A stretch of DNA of 64,000 nt from positions 1,860,001-1,924,000 of the forward strand of contig OY759214.1 in the NCBI GenBank assembly GCA_963662175.1, given 5' to 3'. Of this stretch, positions 11,201 to 25,600 are shown piece by piece. The position numbers were made by a program, and so were the translations under genes. The notes under the pieces are model-generated. The model saw nothing but the letters and a program-made list of their open reading frames with translations, did no database searches and had not been told where the DNA came from. The first letter of the stretch is position 1. Every line of letters begins with the position of its first letter. The stretch comes from Aradus depressus. Taxonomy: Eukaryota; Arthropoda; Insecta; Hemiptera; Aradidae.

Positions 11201-13612
11201 CCCTCCAGCAGATCTCTCAGTGACTTTAATGCTCACATAATTTTCTTCTGAGACAAGACGAAAGTTCCCGGACCTCAACCGGACGGACACCCTGCAAGAT
11301 TGGCTAAAGAACCCCGTCGAAGACAAATATAAGCATATAGGTAATAGACTTTCTTAAAGACATTGAAGTCGTCATTTAATTTATTCTGAATCTGTGAATC
11401 ATTTACATTTTACAAATTTTCTTGTTTCTATACTTCATTACTTTACTTATAATATTTATTAGCTTACTATATTGCTGACATCTTATTTTTAGTTTTCACA
11501 TGACAGTATAGTTTGTAATTGAGCTGTTGTCAATAGAAGAAAAAAAAACATCTTCTGGTAATTTTTTATATTTTACTTGCACAGTCATATGAGGAGGAAG
11601 TTACGCAGCAGGTCAGAAACTCGATGTTGAGTTTTCACCGGAATCTCATGTTCTCCAACCCCCTGATTCCAAAAATGGAAAAAAAAGTCTGTTACCTGCA
11701 CGTTTGTGCGTCTGTGAATACTATAACTCCCGATAGAATGAAAACATCGACGGATATATCGAGTAAGAACATCTGTCGATTTTCAAGAAAATCGGCCGAA
11801 GGGAAGCGGGTGATGAGAGGAGAGGGGGAGGGGGCTCAACAAATGTATCAACATGAAAATTAGTCTGAAGACTCAAAAGTCCCGGCATTAAACATCTTAT
11901 TGACTTCCAAACAAATCGGTAGATAGGTTTCAAAGGAAGAACGAAAACTTAAGTTTATTAATTCGTGTTGGGGAAGTACCTTGCAGATGATTCACCTACA
12001 AGTATTTTTTCATTGCAAGTTTTTTTTTACGGCCAGCAATTAATAAACTATGACAGGTAAATGCAAAAAGGTTGCGAAGCCCTGTTCAGCATCTAGAAAC
12101 ATTCTCAGATTTGACAGACGTTCAAGTAAATTCTCAGTCCTGCTCTTGAAGTAATTCCTGGGAAAACTAAAAAATGTTTTCCGGTTAGAGAGAAAATTAT
12201 GTAAAATAACATAGAAAATAGCAATAAATAATGCAAGTTCATGAGTCTGAGGAAATAGTAATAATTAATTCAGTTGAACATAAACATTAAGAAAAAAAAT
12301 GAAAGGAAATTCTTCTTTAATTTCTTAGAAGTGGGCATAGAAAAAAAAAATTAAAAATAAGGTAACTGAATGGAGAAGTGGACTATAAATAAAACGGGAG
12401 GGCGAATCCAAGGACGTTCTGTGGGTTTAATGGAGAGCAAAGGTGTGGGAAGCTGTAGGAGATATCTGGAGGCGGTGGGAACACATGGAGCAGGACTGGA
12501 GTCTGGCGCGGCGGGAGAGCAGAAGTACGGGAAGCTGAAGTACCTGTAGGAGATATCTGGAGGCGGTGAAAACACATGGAGCAGGAATGGAGTCTGGAGC
12601 GGCGGGAGAGCAGAAGAATGGGAAGCTGAAGTACCTGTAGGAGATATCTGGAGGCGGTGAGAACACATGGAGCAGGACTGGAGTATGGAGCGGCGGGAGA
12701 GCAGAAGAATGGGAAGCTGAAGTACCTGTAGGAGATATCTGGAGGCGGTGAGAACACATCGAGCAGGACTGGAGTATGGAGCGGCGGGAGAGCAGAAGAA
12801 TGGTAAGCTGAAGTACCTGTAGGAGATATCTGGAGGCGGTGAGAACACATGGAGCAGGACTGGAGTATGGAGCGGCGGGAGAGCAGAAGAATGGGAAGCT
12901 GAAGTACCTGTAGGAGATATCTGGAGGCGGTGAGAACACATGGAGCAGGACTGGAGTATGGAGCGGCGGGAGAGCAGAAGAATGGTAAGCTGAAGTACCT
13001 GTAGGAGATATCTGGAGGCGGTGAGAACACATGGAGCAGGACTGGAGTATGGAGCGGCGGGAGAGCAGAAGAATGGGAAGCTGAAGTACCTATAGGAGAT
13101 ATCTGGAGGCGGTGAGAACACATGGAGCAGGAATGGAGTCTGGAGCGGCGGGAGAGCAGGCGGGATAATAAAGAGTAACCCAGGGCTGGTTCTATAAATA
13201 TAAAACGGACTGGGCTTATAGGTACAATAGCAAAACTTTGAGGTTTTCAAAGAGGCCCAGAGGGAGCCACCCCCGTTAGTTCGTCACTGGGGTCGTCCTT
13301 TATAGTTTAAATTTGAATATGACATTTCATGTCGATATGTTCATTAAAAATGTGTGTCGACACATTCATTCGATCGGGAGTTATTAGGAATATAACTTGA
13401 TTTCATGATAGGAATATAACAGATTTCATAACTTGCCCAATACTTGGGAGAGCTGGGGAAGTAGCAGTGTGCATTGTTGTTAGCTTTGTTACATTCAGGG
13501 TATCTACAGGTTGTATAGATAGATAGAAGGAAAGTAATAAAAACTGAAAAGATTAATTACATGTTAATTTATTTGATAACCTGTGATGAAAAATGTACAT
13601 AGCGGCACGTCT

Positions 13613-13646
<34 letters not shown>

Positions 13647-16600
13647 CAGAGGACGGGCCTCAGCTCAAACACTCTAATAACTGTCAGTGTCACGAATCGA
13701 ACAGGAAATTTAGTGTCAGACGTCCCTCAGTAAGACAACTATTGATTTCAACTAAATCGATAAATTGGTATCAGAGAGAAAGCGAAAACTTAGTTGATTC
13801 ATTTGCACTGGGGAAGTACACTGCCGGTGATTCACCATCTCGTTTATCCGGAAACGGAAAATTTAAAGTGTTGACATTTGGATATTGTGGGTTGAGATTG
13901 CCTATTACATGAGACGACGTCTCGCCACAGGCTGGGAGCATTAGTTTCTGATGTAGAGAAGATTTAAGTGCGGTAATGACAGAGGTAGACTGAAGCTACT
14001 AAACAAAGCCGGCCTCTAGTCCGAGCCTCAACCAACCAGATACTAACTTTCAACTTGAAATATTGCTTGTAGTATTTTATTGTTGCTTGTAAAGTTCCGA
14101 ACGTCTGAAAGTCGTGCAACTTTGAACGTTCTTTGACTTGAATTTTCCATTATAACCCCTGGTATTTGACCGATTCCTTGTTTTCCAACATCATGTTTGG
14201 TCGGTTAGGTGAAGACAACGAGGACATAAATCTCCACACAACTCTCTCCTTCACGTCTTATATTATGGTATCTATTTATGTTCAGTCTTCATTTTATATC
14301 TCCAGCTGAACGAAGTTAAGTAATCAATCAGAAATTCCATGTTATGTTCTCATCATGTTTGGATTTCATGTTTTCCGAGTCTCTTATCCAAACATGAAAG
14401 AAAATAGTCTCCTGTGTATCTGTGGATCTGTTGACACGGTAACACCCGATAGAATGAATGTATCTATACGAAATTATATATATATATATCTATTCCAAAA
14501 ACCCCTGAGGATGGCAACTGTTGATTTTCAGCCAAATCAGTCAAAGGCAAGGGGGGGGGGGGGAATATATCGATGCAAAATATAGTATGAGGTTTCAGAA
14601 GTCAACTATCGATATTTAGCCCAAACAGTTTATTAATTTTAGAAGAATTTAGTTGACTAATTGGCACTGTGGAAGTACATTGACTAACCACTTGTCTACT
14701 ATCGATCCTACACACTGCTACCTTCCTTCACAGACAATGCAGTCGAGGTGTCAGTTTCCTGAACCTCTTTTCAATCTAAAGTTGGAGTACGAAAAGATGT
14801 CTTTTCTTGGATCTATTGTAGAATTGTCTTTGAAAAAGGTGGAAGTCATGAAACTTTATTTTCAGACTTCATCGACTCCGATATTTGTTATACTTTCATG
14901 AAGACCAAACAAACTTCGACCTCTTTAGACTTCTCAGAGATGCTTCAAGTTTCATATTTTTGGAAAACCTTCCAGAGATATCCACTTTTTTAACGACTTC
15001 CCCCCTCCTGAAGACCACAACGATCCGTTATAATTTAATAGTTATTTATTATCACTCGTTGATTAGTAAACTTTTTATTTTTTACAACTGCATTACAGGG
15101 ACATAAATACATAATGAGTAAACGTGGTGGACACAGAATATGGTGTAGTAATGTAGCGATTACAGTACACAGGACCATTTTTTCATCTTGGGGTGGAAAT
15201 TTTCGAGTTTGAATCATGACCTTAAATTTCAATGGAAAATGATTACTATGTTTTCATGGTATTTATTTTGTTTATTATTGACTTTAATTCATTCTATTGA
15301 TTCATAATTTATTTATTTATTCATGATAAGGTATTTTGTTATTGACCGAAGGATACATCGACAACTATAGGCTTCAAGGAGGGGAGGATAAGGGGAAGTG
15401 TCTCAACAATAATTCAGTAGCCCCCCCCCCCACATCCCACCCTCCTGCATACAAACCAATTTTCTCCTCACCCCTCGGCTACCCCCTTTGGTACGATGTC
15501 TCGCTCAAAACGTTATTTTTCACAAAAACGAAAAAAAAAAATTAGGTTCCCGAATTTTCCGGTATGTTCGGGATGGAAATTTCGCTTAGATTCCGGCAAT
15601 CGGTATTCCGGTATTGCAAAACGGACATTTAAGAGACGAAGAAATCACCCAGTGACGATACTCAGCTGTAGTGTTGAGAAATGGACACTACACGGAATGT
15701 ATCACATTTCATTTCCTTTTCTAGACAGATCAACGTTTGGTTACGTCACTCTACAAGATGGTGACGTTCCAATGTCTGCCTCTTGAGAAGTGATGACATC
15801 ATCATCTATGTAGCAAAACCGGTACACCGACTTGCAATACCTCCGCATGGTTTATTATATTAGAGGGGGGAAGGGGAGGGGGGGGGGGGCCTTATTACAT
15901 ATCCTACATTTACAGACAAATATATAATATATAATTAAATAAATTGTCTAGGATCCCTCCTCCCCAAATTCATTTCCTCTTTTCAAACTGGCATTACTAA
16001 GTACCTATAAAAGAAATCTCAGAATTAAGCTACAACGAGACAAATAAGCCCGTTCATGCTTTAGCTTCCATATGACTTTATATTTCATCGGATATTTTTG
16101 GATTATTATTGATATTTCTATAACTTTTCTTCAGTAAGCGGTTGAAAATAGGTTCATTGATCCTTGACCGCATCAACATGACGTGAGAATAACGAAATAT
16201 TAATCTCATGTTATTGAAGCCATTATTATCGTGAGAATAGTGAAGGAAGATTGGCAGGTTGACGGGAGACTAGACACGTAGCTATTTTCTAGTTTAAAAT
16301 GGATCTATGAGAGTTTTGCAGACAATTGGAGAAGTAGCAGGTATCTGATGCTGCTCCGAGCTGGAGGATGGAGTCTATAGAAGGAGTTATGAGTCAATGG
16401 ATGATACCATGGCGTAACTGCCATCCTGGCGACGTCCATGGTGTACCGGCTGCCGAGCTGGAGGATGGAGTCTATAGAAGGAGTTATGAGTCAATGGATG
16501 ATACCCCGGCGTAACTGTCATCCAGGCGACGTCCAGGGTGTACCGACTGCCGAGCTGGAGGATGGAGTCTATAGAAGGAGTTATGAGTCAATGAGACCCC

Positions 16601-19600
16601 GGCGTAACTGTCATCCTGGCGACGTCCAGGGTGTACTGGCTGCCGAGCCCAAGATCTTCCCACTGACAATGGCTACTGCAACTAGTTGACTATAATATTG
16701 CACTGACAACGGCTACTGCAGCTAGTTGACTATAATATTGCAAATAACAAATACGACTAGGTATTTACTTAAAAAATAAATATATATTTAAATAAAACGG
16801 AAAAGAGTGGAGAAACTTTCAATAGACTGGCTAAAACCCGTTTCGGTTGGGTGCATCACTAAAGCCATCAATGTTACACAATAAATGTCCATCAGAAATG
16901 TGTCCTTCCAGTGTAATTACGGGCCATCGGATATGCAGGCGGGGCGCATGCTGCAATGCTGCAATCTAATTGCATTTAGCAACTATCCCTCAGGTTTAAC
17001 CTAAAGTAGTTACATTAAATTTTTTTATAAGAAAAAAAATAAATAAGAAAAATAAGTTTGCCTTGGAACGCAACTCTCAGAATTACGCTGTACTATGAAG
17101 CAAAGGACAACGCCAATGCGTTATTTTCCAGTAGCGCACGTATGGAATGATTTTGGGAGGGGGGAGGGGGAAAGAGAGTGATCTGTAAAATCATGGTTGG
17201 TATAAGAAATGTCTGCTATATCCACATTACATATATTTTTTAAAGAATAAAACATTAAAAGAAAAACAAATTATGATTAAATTCTTTCCAAATGGACTCT
17301 GTTTTAAGTTGAATATTGAATAATAAAAAAATAATTTATTGAATTAAATTTAATTTCATATGTAGGACTTACAACAAGTTCATATGAAAAATAGGTTAGG
17401 TGACGTCTCAAATTTCTCAATGAGAGGGGGCGCATCATAAAATTAGTTCTAACAGAATAACGGCGAATTGAATTCTCATGGAATTTCACCTGTACCTAAA
17501 CTCTAACCAGTTCGTCATCATCACTTAGAGTCCAGTCAAAAGGACGACGTGCTGAAGGTTTTTGCACTTCCCAGTTAAAACAACTAAGCCCCCCCCCCCC
17601 CCTCCCTCCCCCGTCTAGATTTCAACTCGCGATCCTGAAAGAAATATATTTAGAATATAGGTGGGCTTTGTGGTACCTACTGTTTTCACATATTTTCTGA
17701 AAAAACACATTAGGACAGCAATGTCGGTAGATAGACAGCAATCCACCATCGGGACCATCGCCTAAGATCCCATCCGTAGGAAGACGTGCTCAAGGTTTTT
17801 TTCACTTCTCAGTAAAAACACTAAAAGGAAGGCCTCGCTAGTTTTCGTCTAGCGTAACACGGTTAATACTGGAGAGGGGACAGAATTTGCAAAAATGTAG
17901 TGGGTATAAGATGTTCATGTTATGGTCACATCAGATATTCTGATAACCTCATGTTACTATCAAACTAACATAATCAGCAATGGTGGGTGTCCCCTTTCCA
18001 CAACTTTCACTCAGCAATTTAACGTATAGATTAACAACAGACAAAATACTTTTTTCCACAAAGTAATCTTCAGATTTTCACTTTTTATCGATTTTTCATG
18101 GTATTATCGTATTTTCACTTACAGATGAATTAAATTTCGAATGACAAAAAAAAAGTCGGTGAATCCTCCGCAAAGGACTTCCCAAGAACGAATTAATCAA
18201 TTAATTTTTCGCTCCCCCCTCCCCAAAACCAGTCGACCTTTTGCGCTAATATTATAAATAATGTTAATAAAAAGAATAGGTGACGTCGTTGTGGAGGGTT
18301 CTGGATTCATGTCGATACATCCTATCTGGAGTTATCGAGTTCACAGACACACACACACTGACGGACAGCTATTTTTTAAATAAATATTTGTAATCTAGAG
18401 GTCGGAAAACATGAAATTCTGTTGAAAACTCAGCATCGAATTTTTGACCGATTACATAACTTCCCCTATACTTGGTAGAGCTGACTAAGTCGTCGTCATA
18501 CTGTTGATAGCGTATAGACTAGAGAGGGGAAGGAGAGTGAGGTGAGGTGGTGGGGGCGGAGCGGAGGGGAAGGGCGGCTGGCTCTTAGGCATCTTTACAT
18601 TCGATTTGAGTCTCAAGTTGGATTTAGTGGTTAATGTTGTTGGATACTTTACTTGGGTCACCTCCGTAAACCCCATCAAATAATAAAACTGATATCATCT
18701 GTTTGAGAGATCTGCGACCTTAATTGGGCACCTGACAGCATTTAATTATATATGACAGTTCAAAAGTTACAGGGGGAGGGTCGGAACAGGTCGTCCGTGG
18801 ATCACCGGCAATGTACTTCCCCAGACTGAATCAAATAACTTCTCCCTCTTCGGTCAATTTGGCTAAACATCAATAGACTCAGGCACTTGATAATCCTCTT
18901 ATATAATTTCGTATAACTGGCATTAATTAAGGTCCCCCCCCCCCCCCCCCCCCCACTATCTTAATTTTCTTCTTTCCTTCAACCGATTTGGCTGAAAACC
19001 AGTAGCGGTTTTATTTAAAAACAATAATAATCATATCAATCATTGAAATTATAATAATAATAGTCTTTATTTATTTTTCTTTTTACAAATGTACATTGAA
19101 ATTATACGTCATGAATCAAACTCAAAAATTTCCTATAGGCATTGAAAAAAAGGTCCAATATTGCAAAATCGACCATAGCCTACGCCATGTTCACCTTTGC
19201 TCACAAAATTTTTATGTACCTATAGTTGTAAATAGCCTGAAAATAAAAAGTTTAAAAACTTATAAAAATAAATTATTGACTACAAACTGTCAGTGTTCAG
19301 ATACCCTCTCAACTACTTGATCAACAAGTGATTTTTTTTTTGCCTTATGTACGATGTATATTAGCCATGTCACTGTGTTATCTATATATTTACGACATCC
19401 ATGGCCCCGGGAGGGAGTACTATCTACGAAATAAAACTCACTCCCGGACGGGATTCGAACCCGTAAACCATGGTGAGACCATCAGCCCGCACGGTCACCA
19501 TGGCTCCCAAACGAGTGATTTATAAAGGAAGATTTTCCGAAAGTATGTAACGTGAAGCGTCGATGAGAAGTCGAAAGAGCTCGAAGTTTTTTTCGTCTTC

Positions 19601-22600
19601 ATGAAAATATGAGAAATATAGGAGGAGTCGATGAAGTCTGCAAATAAAGTTCATGACTTTTCTCGACTTTTCTAAGAAAATGTTGTTATAGCTCCAAGTA
19701 AAGACCTCGTACTTCTCCTCGATAGTAAAAACGTCGTCAGAAAATCATCGGCAATGTACTTCCCCAGCGCGAATTATTCAACTAAGTTCTCGCTCTCTCT
19801 CTGCAAGCAATCTACCGATTTTGTTGAAAATATACAGGTATCTTACTTCTACTGAATCCTCATACAACAATTACCTTCCATTTTTCGCTATATTTGGCCA
19901 TTTTTATTTTCTCTGCAATAGTCTGCATCGCTCTCAGCGACCTGGTTCATCCTCTACATCAGTTCTCTACATTCGATATTATTTTTCGATTTTTGGAAAA
20001 AGAAAGAAAAAAGTGGTGAATTCATAACTCGACTCACCTTCGCTGAGCGAGTAAAAATGAAAAATTATATGTTTATTTAGAAAAACTTTCAAAAAATTTG
20101 GGTGCGATATGGGACGGACATTTCCGACTTCTTGTTGACATCAACTGAAGACTTTTCGACAGAAAGTGTCCCTAAATAGACATTTGTAGGCATACCCTAA
20201 CATGATTTAAGTAGGTGGGTGGGTCAGTTTTCTCTCAGAATAGTTGGTATGCTATCTAGTCTGCTTCGACTGGCTATCTACAAGTAGGGTATTTTCTCCA
20301 AATATCTTTCGATCCTATCTACACATGACATCCTATCTACACATGACATCCTAACTACACATGACATCCTATCTACACATGACATCCTAACTACACATGA
20401 TATCCTATCTACACATGACATCCTATCTACACATAACATCCTATCTACACAAAACGAGTTAACAATCCTTCAATTTTTTATTGTTCTAATGAAGACCTAT
20501 GACAAGTCCAAGGTAGAAAGATCCAGCTTATATGTAGATATGCAGTCATATGGAGTAGAGCATAAATGGTAGTGTGATATATAAAAATAATACACACATG
20601 AAATGATTAAATTATAAACATTAATAAATTAATTATATTTATTTTTATATAAGAAACCATATTTTTAAACAAATGAAAAAAAAACAAAAAAAACACGGGC
20701 AGCAGCTGTTTTAATTAGTGTGTGTAGTGTCGAGGCCTGGTTGAATGGCGACGGTCTGAGGGTATGGACAGTGGTGTTTAGGCTTAAATTGTAATGAACT
20801 GAATAGAAGTGAATTGACGGTGAAATTGATCCAAAAAGAAGGTAGTTTTATTTGTTTATATGTACAGGATATATGCCCAGGAATATATACCTTAATTATA
20901 GAGAATGTCCCAAAATATAAAACTAAAAGATTAAATTAGTGTTAAGAATTTAGTTTTTAAGATTTTCTTTTCTTCCGATTTTCGTTTGTTTCTATGTTTA
21001 GTTTTTAACTTTAATAATGTAGATTTAAGAAAATAAACCCAATATTTGTCCTCGAAAATGTTATTCTATTCATTTTCCCTGTTGGCCCAGTAAAATTATT
21101 TGAAAACCTTTGGATTGATTTAATATTATTTAAAATTATTTAAAATGGCATCTCTTTAGAAATCCAAGTGAAAAGTTTGTAAATTGCATTTTTTTTAATA
21201 CGTGCACTTTATTAAAAATTGTACGTCTTGAACTTTTGATACTTTTTCAGGGCCCCTTTTCGAAAAACTACTGTAGAAATCAAAATTTAGAAAAAGAAAA
21301 GAGATAATATTTCTACAGGAAATGTGGTAGTTTATTGTTTCTTTTTGTTTTAATTATTGTTTATTTCATTATTAATTCAATTATATTAATTATTATTTAT
21401 ATTTTTAATTATTTATCATTTATTTAAGATTAACACTTAAGCCTTTTTATTACCACAGTAGATTTGCAATCATGTGGAGAGGGGCATAAAGGGTAGATTT
21501 GCAGTCAATGCCGTGTAACTTGCTAGTTTATCAATATTTTAGAAATATCCATATATCTGTGTGTCTCTCTCTACCTGTGTGAGGAACATTGTGCCTGTGG
21601 GGACGGACCCCGCTCCAAACTAAGCTGAGAAGACACTCGACCCATCTCTGAAAGGACTCCAATCTACTTCAGGAGCTGCATTCTCTTGCAGATCTGTCAC
21701 GGTCACGGTCACAGCCACTGTCAGTTGAACATAGAAGCAGCTAGCTTCATGTGGTGGGAGCCAACCTGGTCTCATCTCAAACACATCATGGTAATTATCC
21801 CGTAATTATTAAAATTATATATTTTAAAAACATCGGTTGTGGTCAATAGAGGATTTTCATATACCAACCATGTTTTTACCATCCCCCCCCCCCTTATGCA
21901 TCTCCAATGCATTTCTCCTTCAATTCAAATTAGCATTACTGGATATAATAGTCATTTGTTGTCATCAGCGGTCTTATTTCTAGCAAGACCAGTTTAGGTT
22001 AGGTTAGGTTTTATGACTCATGCCCGGGCTTTAACTACGAGGTCATATCGCCTACTACCAGAGCGCTCTTTCGTCACTCTGGTGGACATGAGCCCGACTC
22101 TACTGTGGGAGTCCTAAATTTTGCCTACCCTAAATTTTTATTCATCTAGGGTAGGGGTCTTTAACGAGTACCTGACATCGTACAGGCTCGGGACTATCGC
22201 TTAACGTCCCATCAGAAGGACGGCGTGCTTAAGTTTATTTTACCTCCCAGATAAGACCAGTTTGAAAGAGGGGAGAAATGAACAGAAGGGGGAGTTATTT
22301 GTAAATATTTATATTTACAGGTTGGAATAAAAACAGTTAACTTGCCAGCTACACAAAGTATAGAGAAGTTACGTAATCGGTCCGATATTAGATCTGTCTG
22401 AGTGTCTGTGAACACGATAATTTCCGATTGAATTAATATATCGACATGAAATTTTATGTGATGTTATACTTACATTATAGATTTATGCACTGGTCGGGCA
22501 AGAATTCATCAAAGAAGGTGTCTCTGTCCCTCCAAAACCAATGGAAATATTAGATATGTTCTCGTTTTTACGTATTCATTCTATCGGGAGTTATGTGTTC

Positions 22601-25600
22601 ACAGACAGACATACAGACTGACATTTTTTATTTTATTTTTGAGCTCAGGGGATGAGAAAACAAGAAATTCCGGTAAAGCTGAACATGGAATGGTTACATA
22701 ACCTCCCCTATACTTGGAACAGCTGGAGAAGTTAATATATAACGATATATGAAGGGAGCAGATGTTTCAACTTTCATAAGACGGCCTTCTCTCCCATATT
22801 GGGTTGGTCCTTGTGTAGCGTTACTTCGCAATATCCTCCCTCCCAAACTAATGTTTTCATTTAACAAATATACAAATTTTACTTCCTCAACTAGGTATAG
22901 GGGAAGTTATGTAATCTGTCGAAAATCTCATGTTGACACAGAATGTTGTTTTCCCTGTGAACGACGGCCAAATGGACCAAACAGATGGTCAACTTTTTTG
23001 ATTTGATCCACGTACAAGACGTGGAGAGGGCTCGGGATCACGGCAGGGAGTTACTATCAGTCATATGTTTCAGATTATGTGAGGGTGTGGCAAGCTATGA
23101 TCGGTACTCGGCAGAACACTAGCTACAGCACCTGCTGGTCTCCGTCACCAGCTTCCTCAGGTCCAGTCTCGTCCAAGACCCCGCCCATCCATCAACTAAC
23201 CTTTCAATAATGACGAAGGATTTTACAAGCGACTCATAGTTGCTACTAGGAACCACTTCAAACAAGAAATAGACGCCCCCCTTCCTGGAAAACTAGTTAA
23301 TCTGCTTGTTGGTGTCTTCTCTAATATCCTGTCAAGTTGATGATGCCCACTTCTGACACCCGCAGGCCACCTCAGTCTCCCTGGAACATGGGGCTACGTC
23401 ATACTTCCTCCCCCCCTCAGCTCCTGACATTTCCGATTACGCTCAAGGCCTCCCCTCCCCTCCCCTCCCCTCCCCTCCCCTCATTTCGTAATGCGCACAC
23501 ACTTAGTTTATTATCCGACTACGGCTTAGCCAAAAGGAAGGGTTATGATTTTTACAATCTGCATTTACATATGTAATAAATTCGATTCGTCTTACGCGCA
23601 AGTTATCGGCTATAAAAAAAATTAAAAAATGGCGAGCGTTAAGTAAAATGTATAGCAAATAATTTTTTTTTTTTTTCGCCTGAACCATTAGAGTGAATTG
23701 TGAGGTATTAGTTAAATGGATATTTAAATAGCGATTCCAAAAATATAAGGTTTGATGGGTTTATAATAAATGTGTAAACTAATAAAAAATATAGTGCTTA
23801 TATCCATGTGTATCACTTACCATGTTTTTAGGGTGTTGTCCAAGAAGCGGACAGTCCTGTTTGCGGACATATGATGTAATCAAGGGTCACTACTACCTGC
23901 TTCCTACTACAGGGATTTTCAATTTGCAGACAAGTTATTTTTAATCGAGACACCAGACGGGTTTATTTTACTTTTTCACATCACTTTCACTTAAAACGAT
24001 GCCCTCTCTAAATTATGTGATATTAACTTATGAAAAAAAAATAAGAGGTTTCAAAGTTTAGGAGTAGTCCCCCCCCTCCCCCCCCCCTCATGTCATCAAA
24101 TTAATAGTTGACTATCATAAAAATAAAAAACAGTAGGTAGGTAGGATGACTATCATCTTTCAGAAACAGTTATGACAGACTTAACTATTATAATATTCAA
24201 AATAATTTGGAAATCTGAGACAAAGGAACTTATTTCAAACTTTTTGTGTTTTTTTGTATTTGAACTTATTTTGCGTAGTTGGGTTTTAGTTTTTTAAACG
24301 TTTTCTCTCTCAATCTTGAAGTAGATGCCCAAAAATGTTGAAAAAAAATTAAATTCAACAGATTGAATTTATTTGTAATTTTGTTTATTGTAAGTTTGTG
24401 AAAAAACAACAGGTACCTCTGTTGTGAAACAATGAAAACAAGGGTAACAATAATTATTAACAATTATTGTCAGGTTCTAAACAACTTCGTTATCTAGTAT
24501 TGGTGTGAATAACAACTTCCGACCATTTATTCAGTTCCTATATTTGTTTATGGAAGCAGAACAACCATTTTAGTGCTCTTTCACATATTGGCTTTTTTTT
24601 TTTTGGCTGGTTCGAAAATGCGAAATAATGACTTCCTCCATGAATATAAGCGCTTATTTTGAAAAGTTACAAAATGAACTTTATCTTCATTGTTTACTTT
24701 CATTTCTCTTCGGACAAGAATATGTTTGTGGACACTGTTACTACCAATAGATTGAATATATTGACACGATCGATAGACTTTCAGCAAAAAAGAAGGAACA
24801 GGACTTAAATCAAAAATCTAAAGTAACTGCCTACGGCATTGATGTAACGACACGAAATTTGATATGCCTCTGAGTAGTATTTCAGCCAAATCAGAATGGT
24901 TCAGGTTCTACGGGAAGCGGAAACTTACTTTGTTACAAATAATGCGAACAACCCATACTTGTATCAGTTGTACGCTGCCCTCCCAGTGCTGTCCTCCAAA
25001 AGACGGTCCTTGCCTTGGCCCAGACGTGTGCTGTGAAAGCAGAAAGAAGGACCCCCTCATGTTACACAACGTGAGGCTAGCGTCCTCGCCCAGTTCTACG
25101 CACTTCCGAACATCCCAGATCTCTCAAATCACTCAGATGCCTTCCTTGTCTTCAGTCCATAGCATACTCTTCTACTAATGTAGTTATACAAATTATGCCT
25201 TCTCGCTGCCTAAGTACTCAAAACGCAACATTGAATATCTCACTAGTTACATAACTTCCCCCGTAACTCAGTATGGAGGGAGAAGTAAAAAATATAAATT
25301 GCAATGTCTCTGATTTATTTGTTCATTAAGCAATGAATATATAGATGGTGGAAAGGAGGCGATAACGCTGAGATAGAACAGTTCTACTCATTAACCGATA
25401 ATAGGTGCGTAGTGCCGCCCCAGCCGATAATAGGTGCGTAGTGCCGATAATGGCCTCCTGAAACGTGACTTAGTCCAACTGTCCAGGGAAATGGAGGATA
25501 ACGGTGAGGGATGAGACTATTCAATATGCGACCCCATTCTTACTGTACCTACATAACGTAGTAGCTGCCATTCAAATGTAAAAATACTGATAGCAGGATG

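Noticed and set aside
12351..13250. A 299-codon open frame and two more of 246 and 201 codons on the same strand
   Set aside because: They are three readings of one 91 bp tandem repeat. They have no signal peptide, domain or splice context, and the array length explains their size.
20312..20455. CRISPR-like array of short repeats
   Set aside because: The repeats are directly adjacent without unique spacers, and the sequence is eukaryotic. It is a minisatellite. The same holds for the arrays at 3149, 27301, 43047 and 56122.
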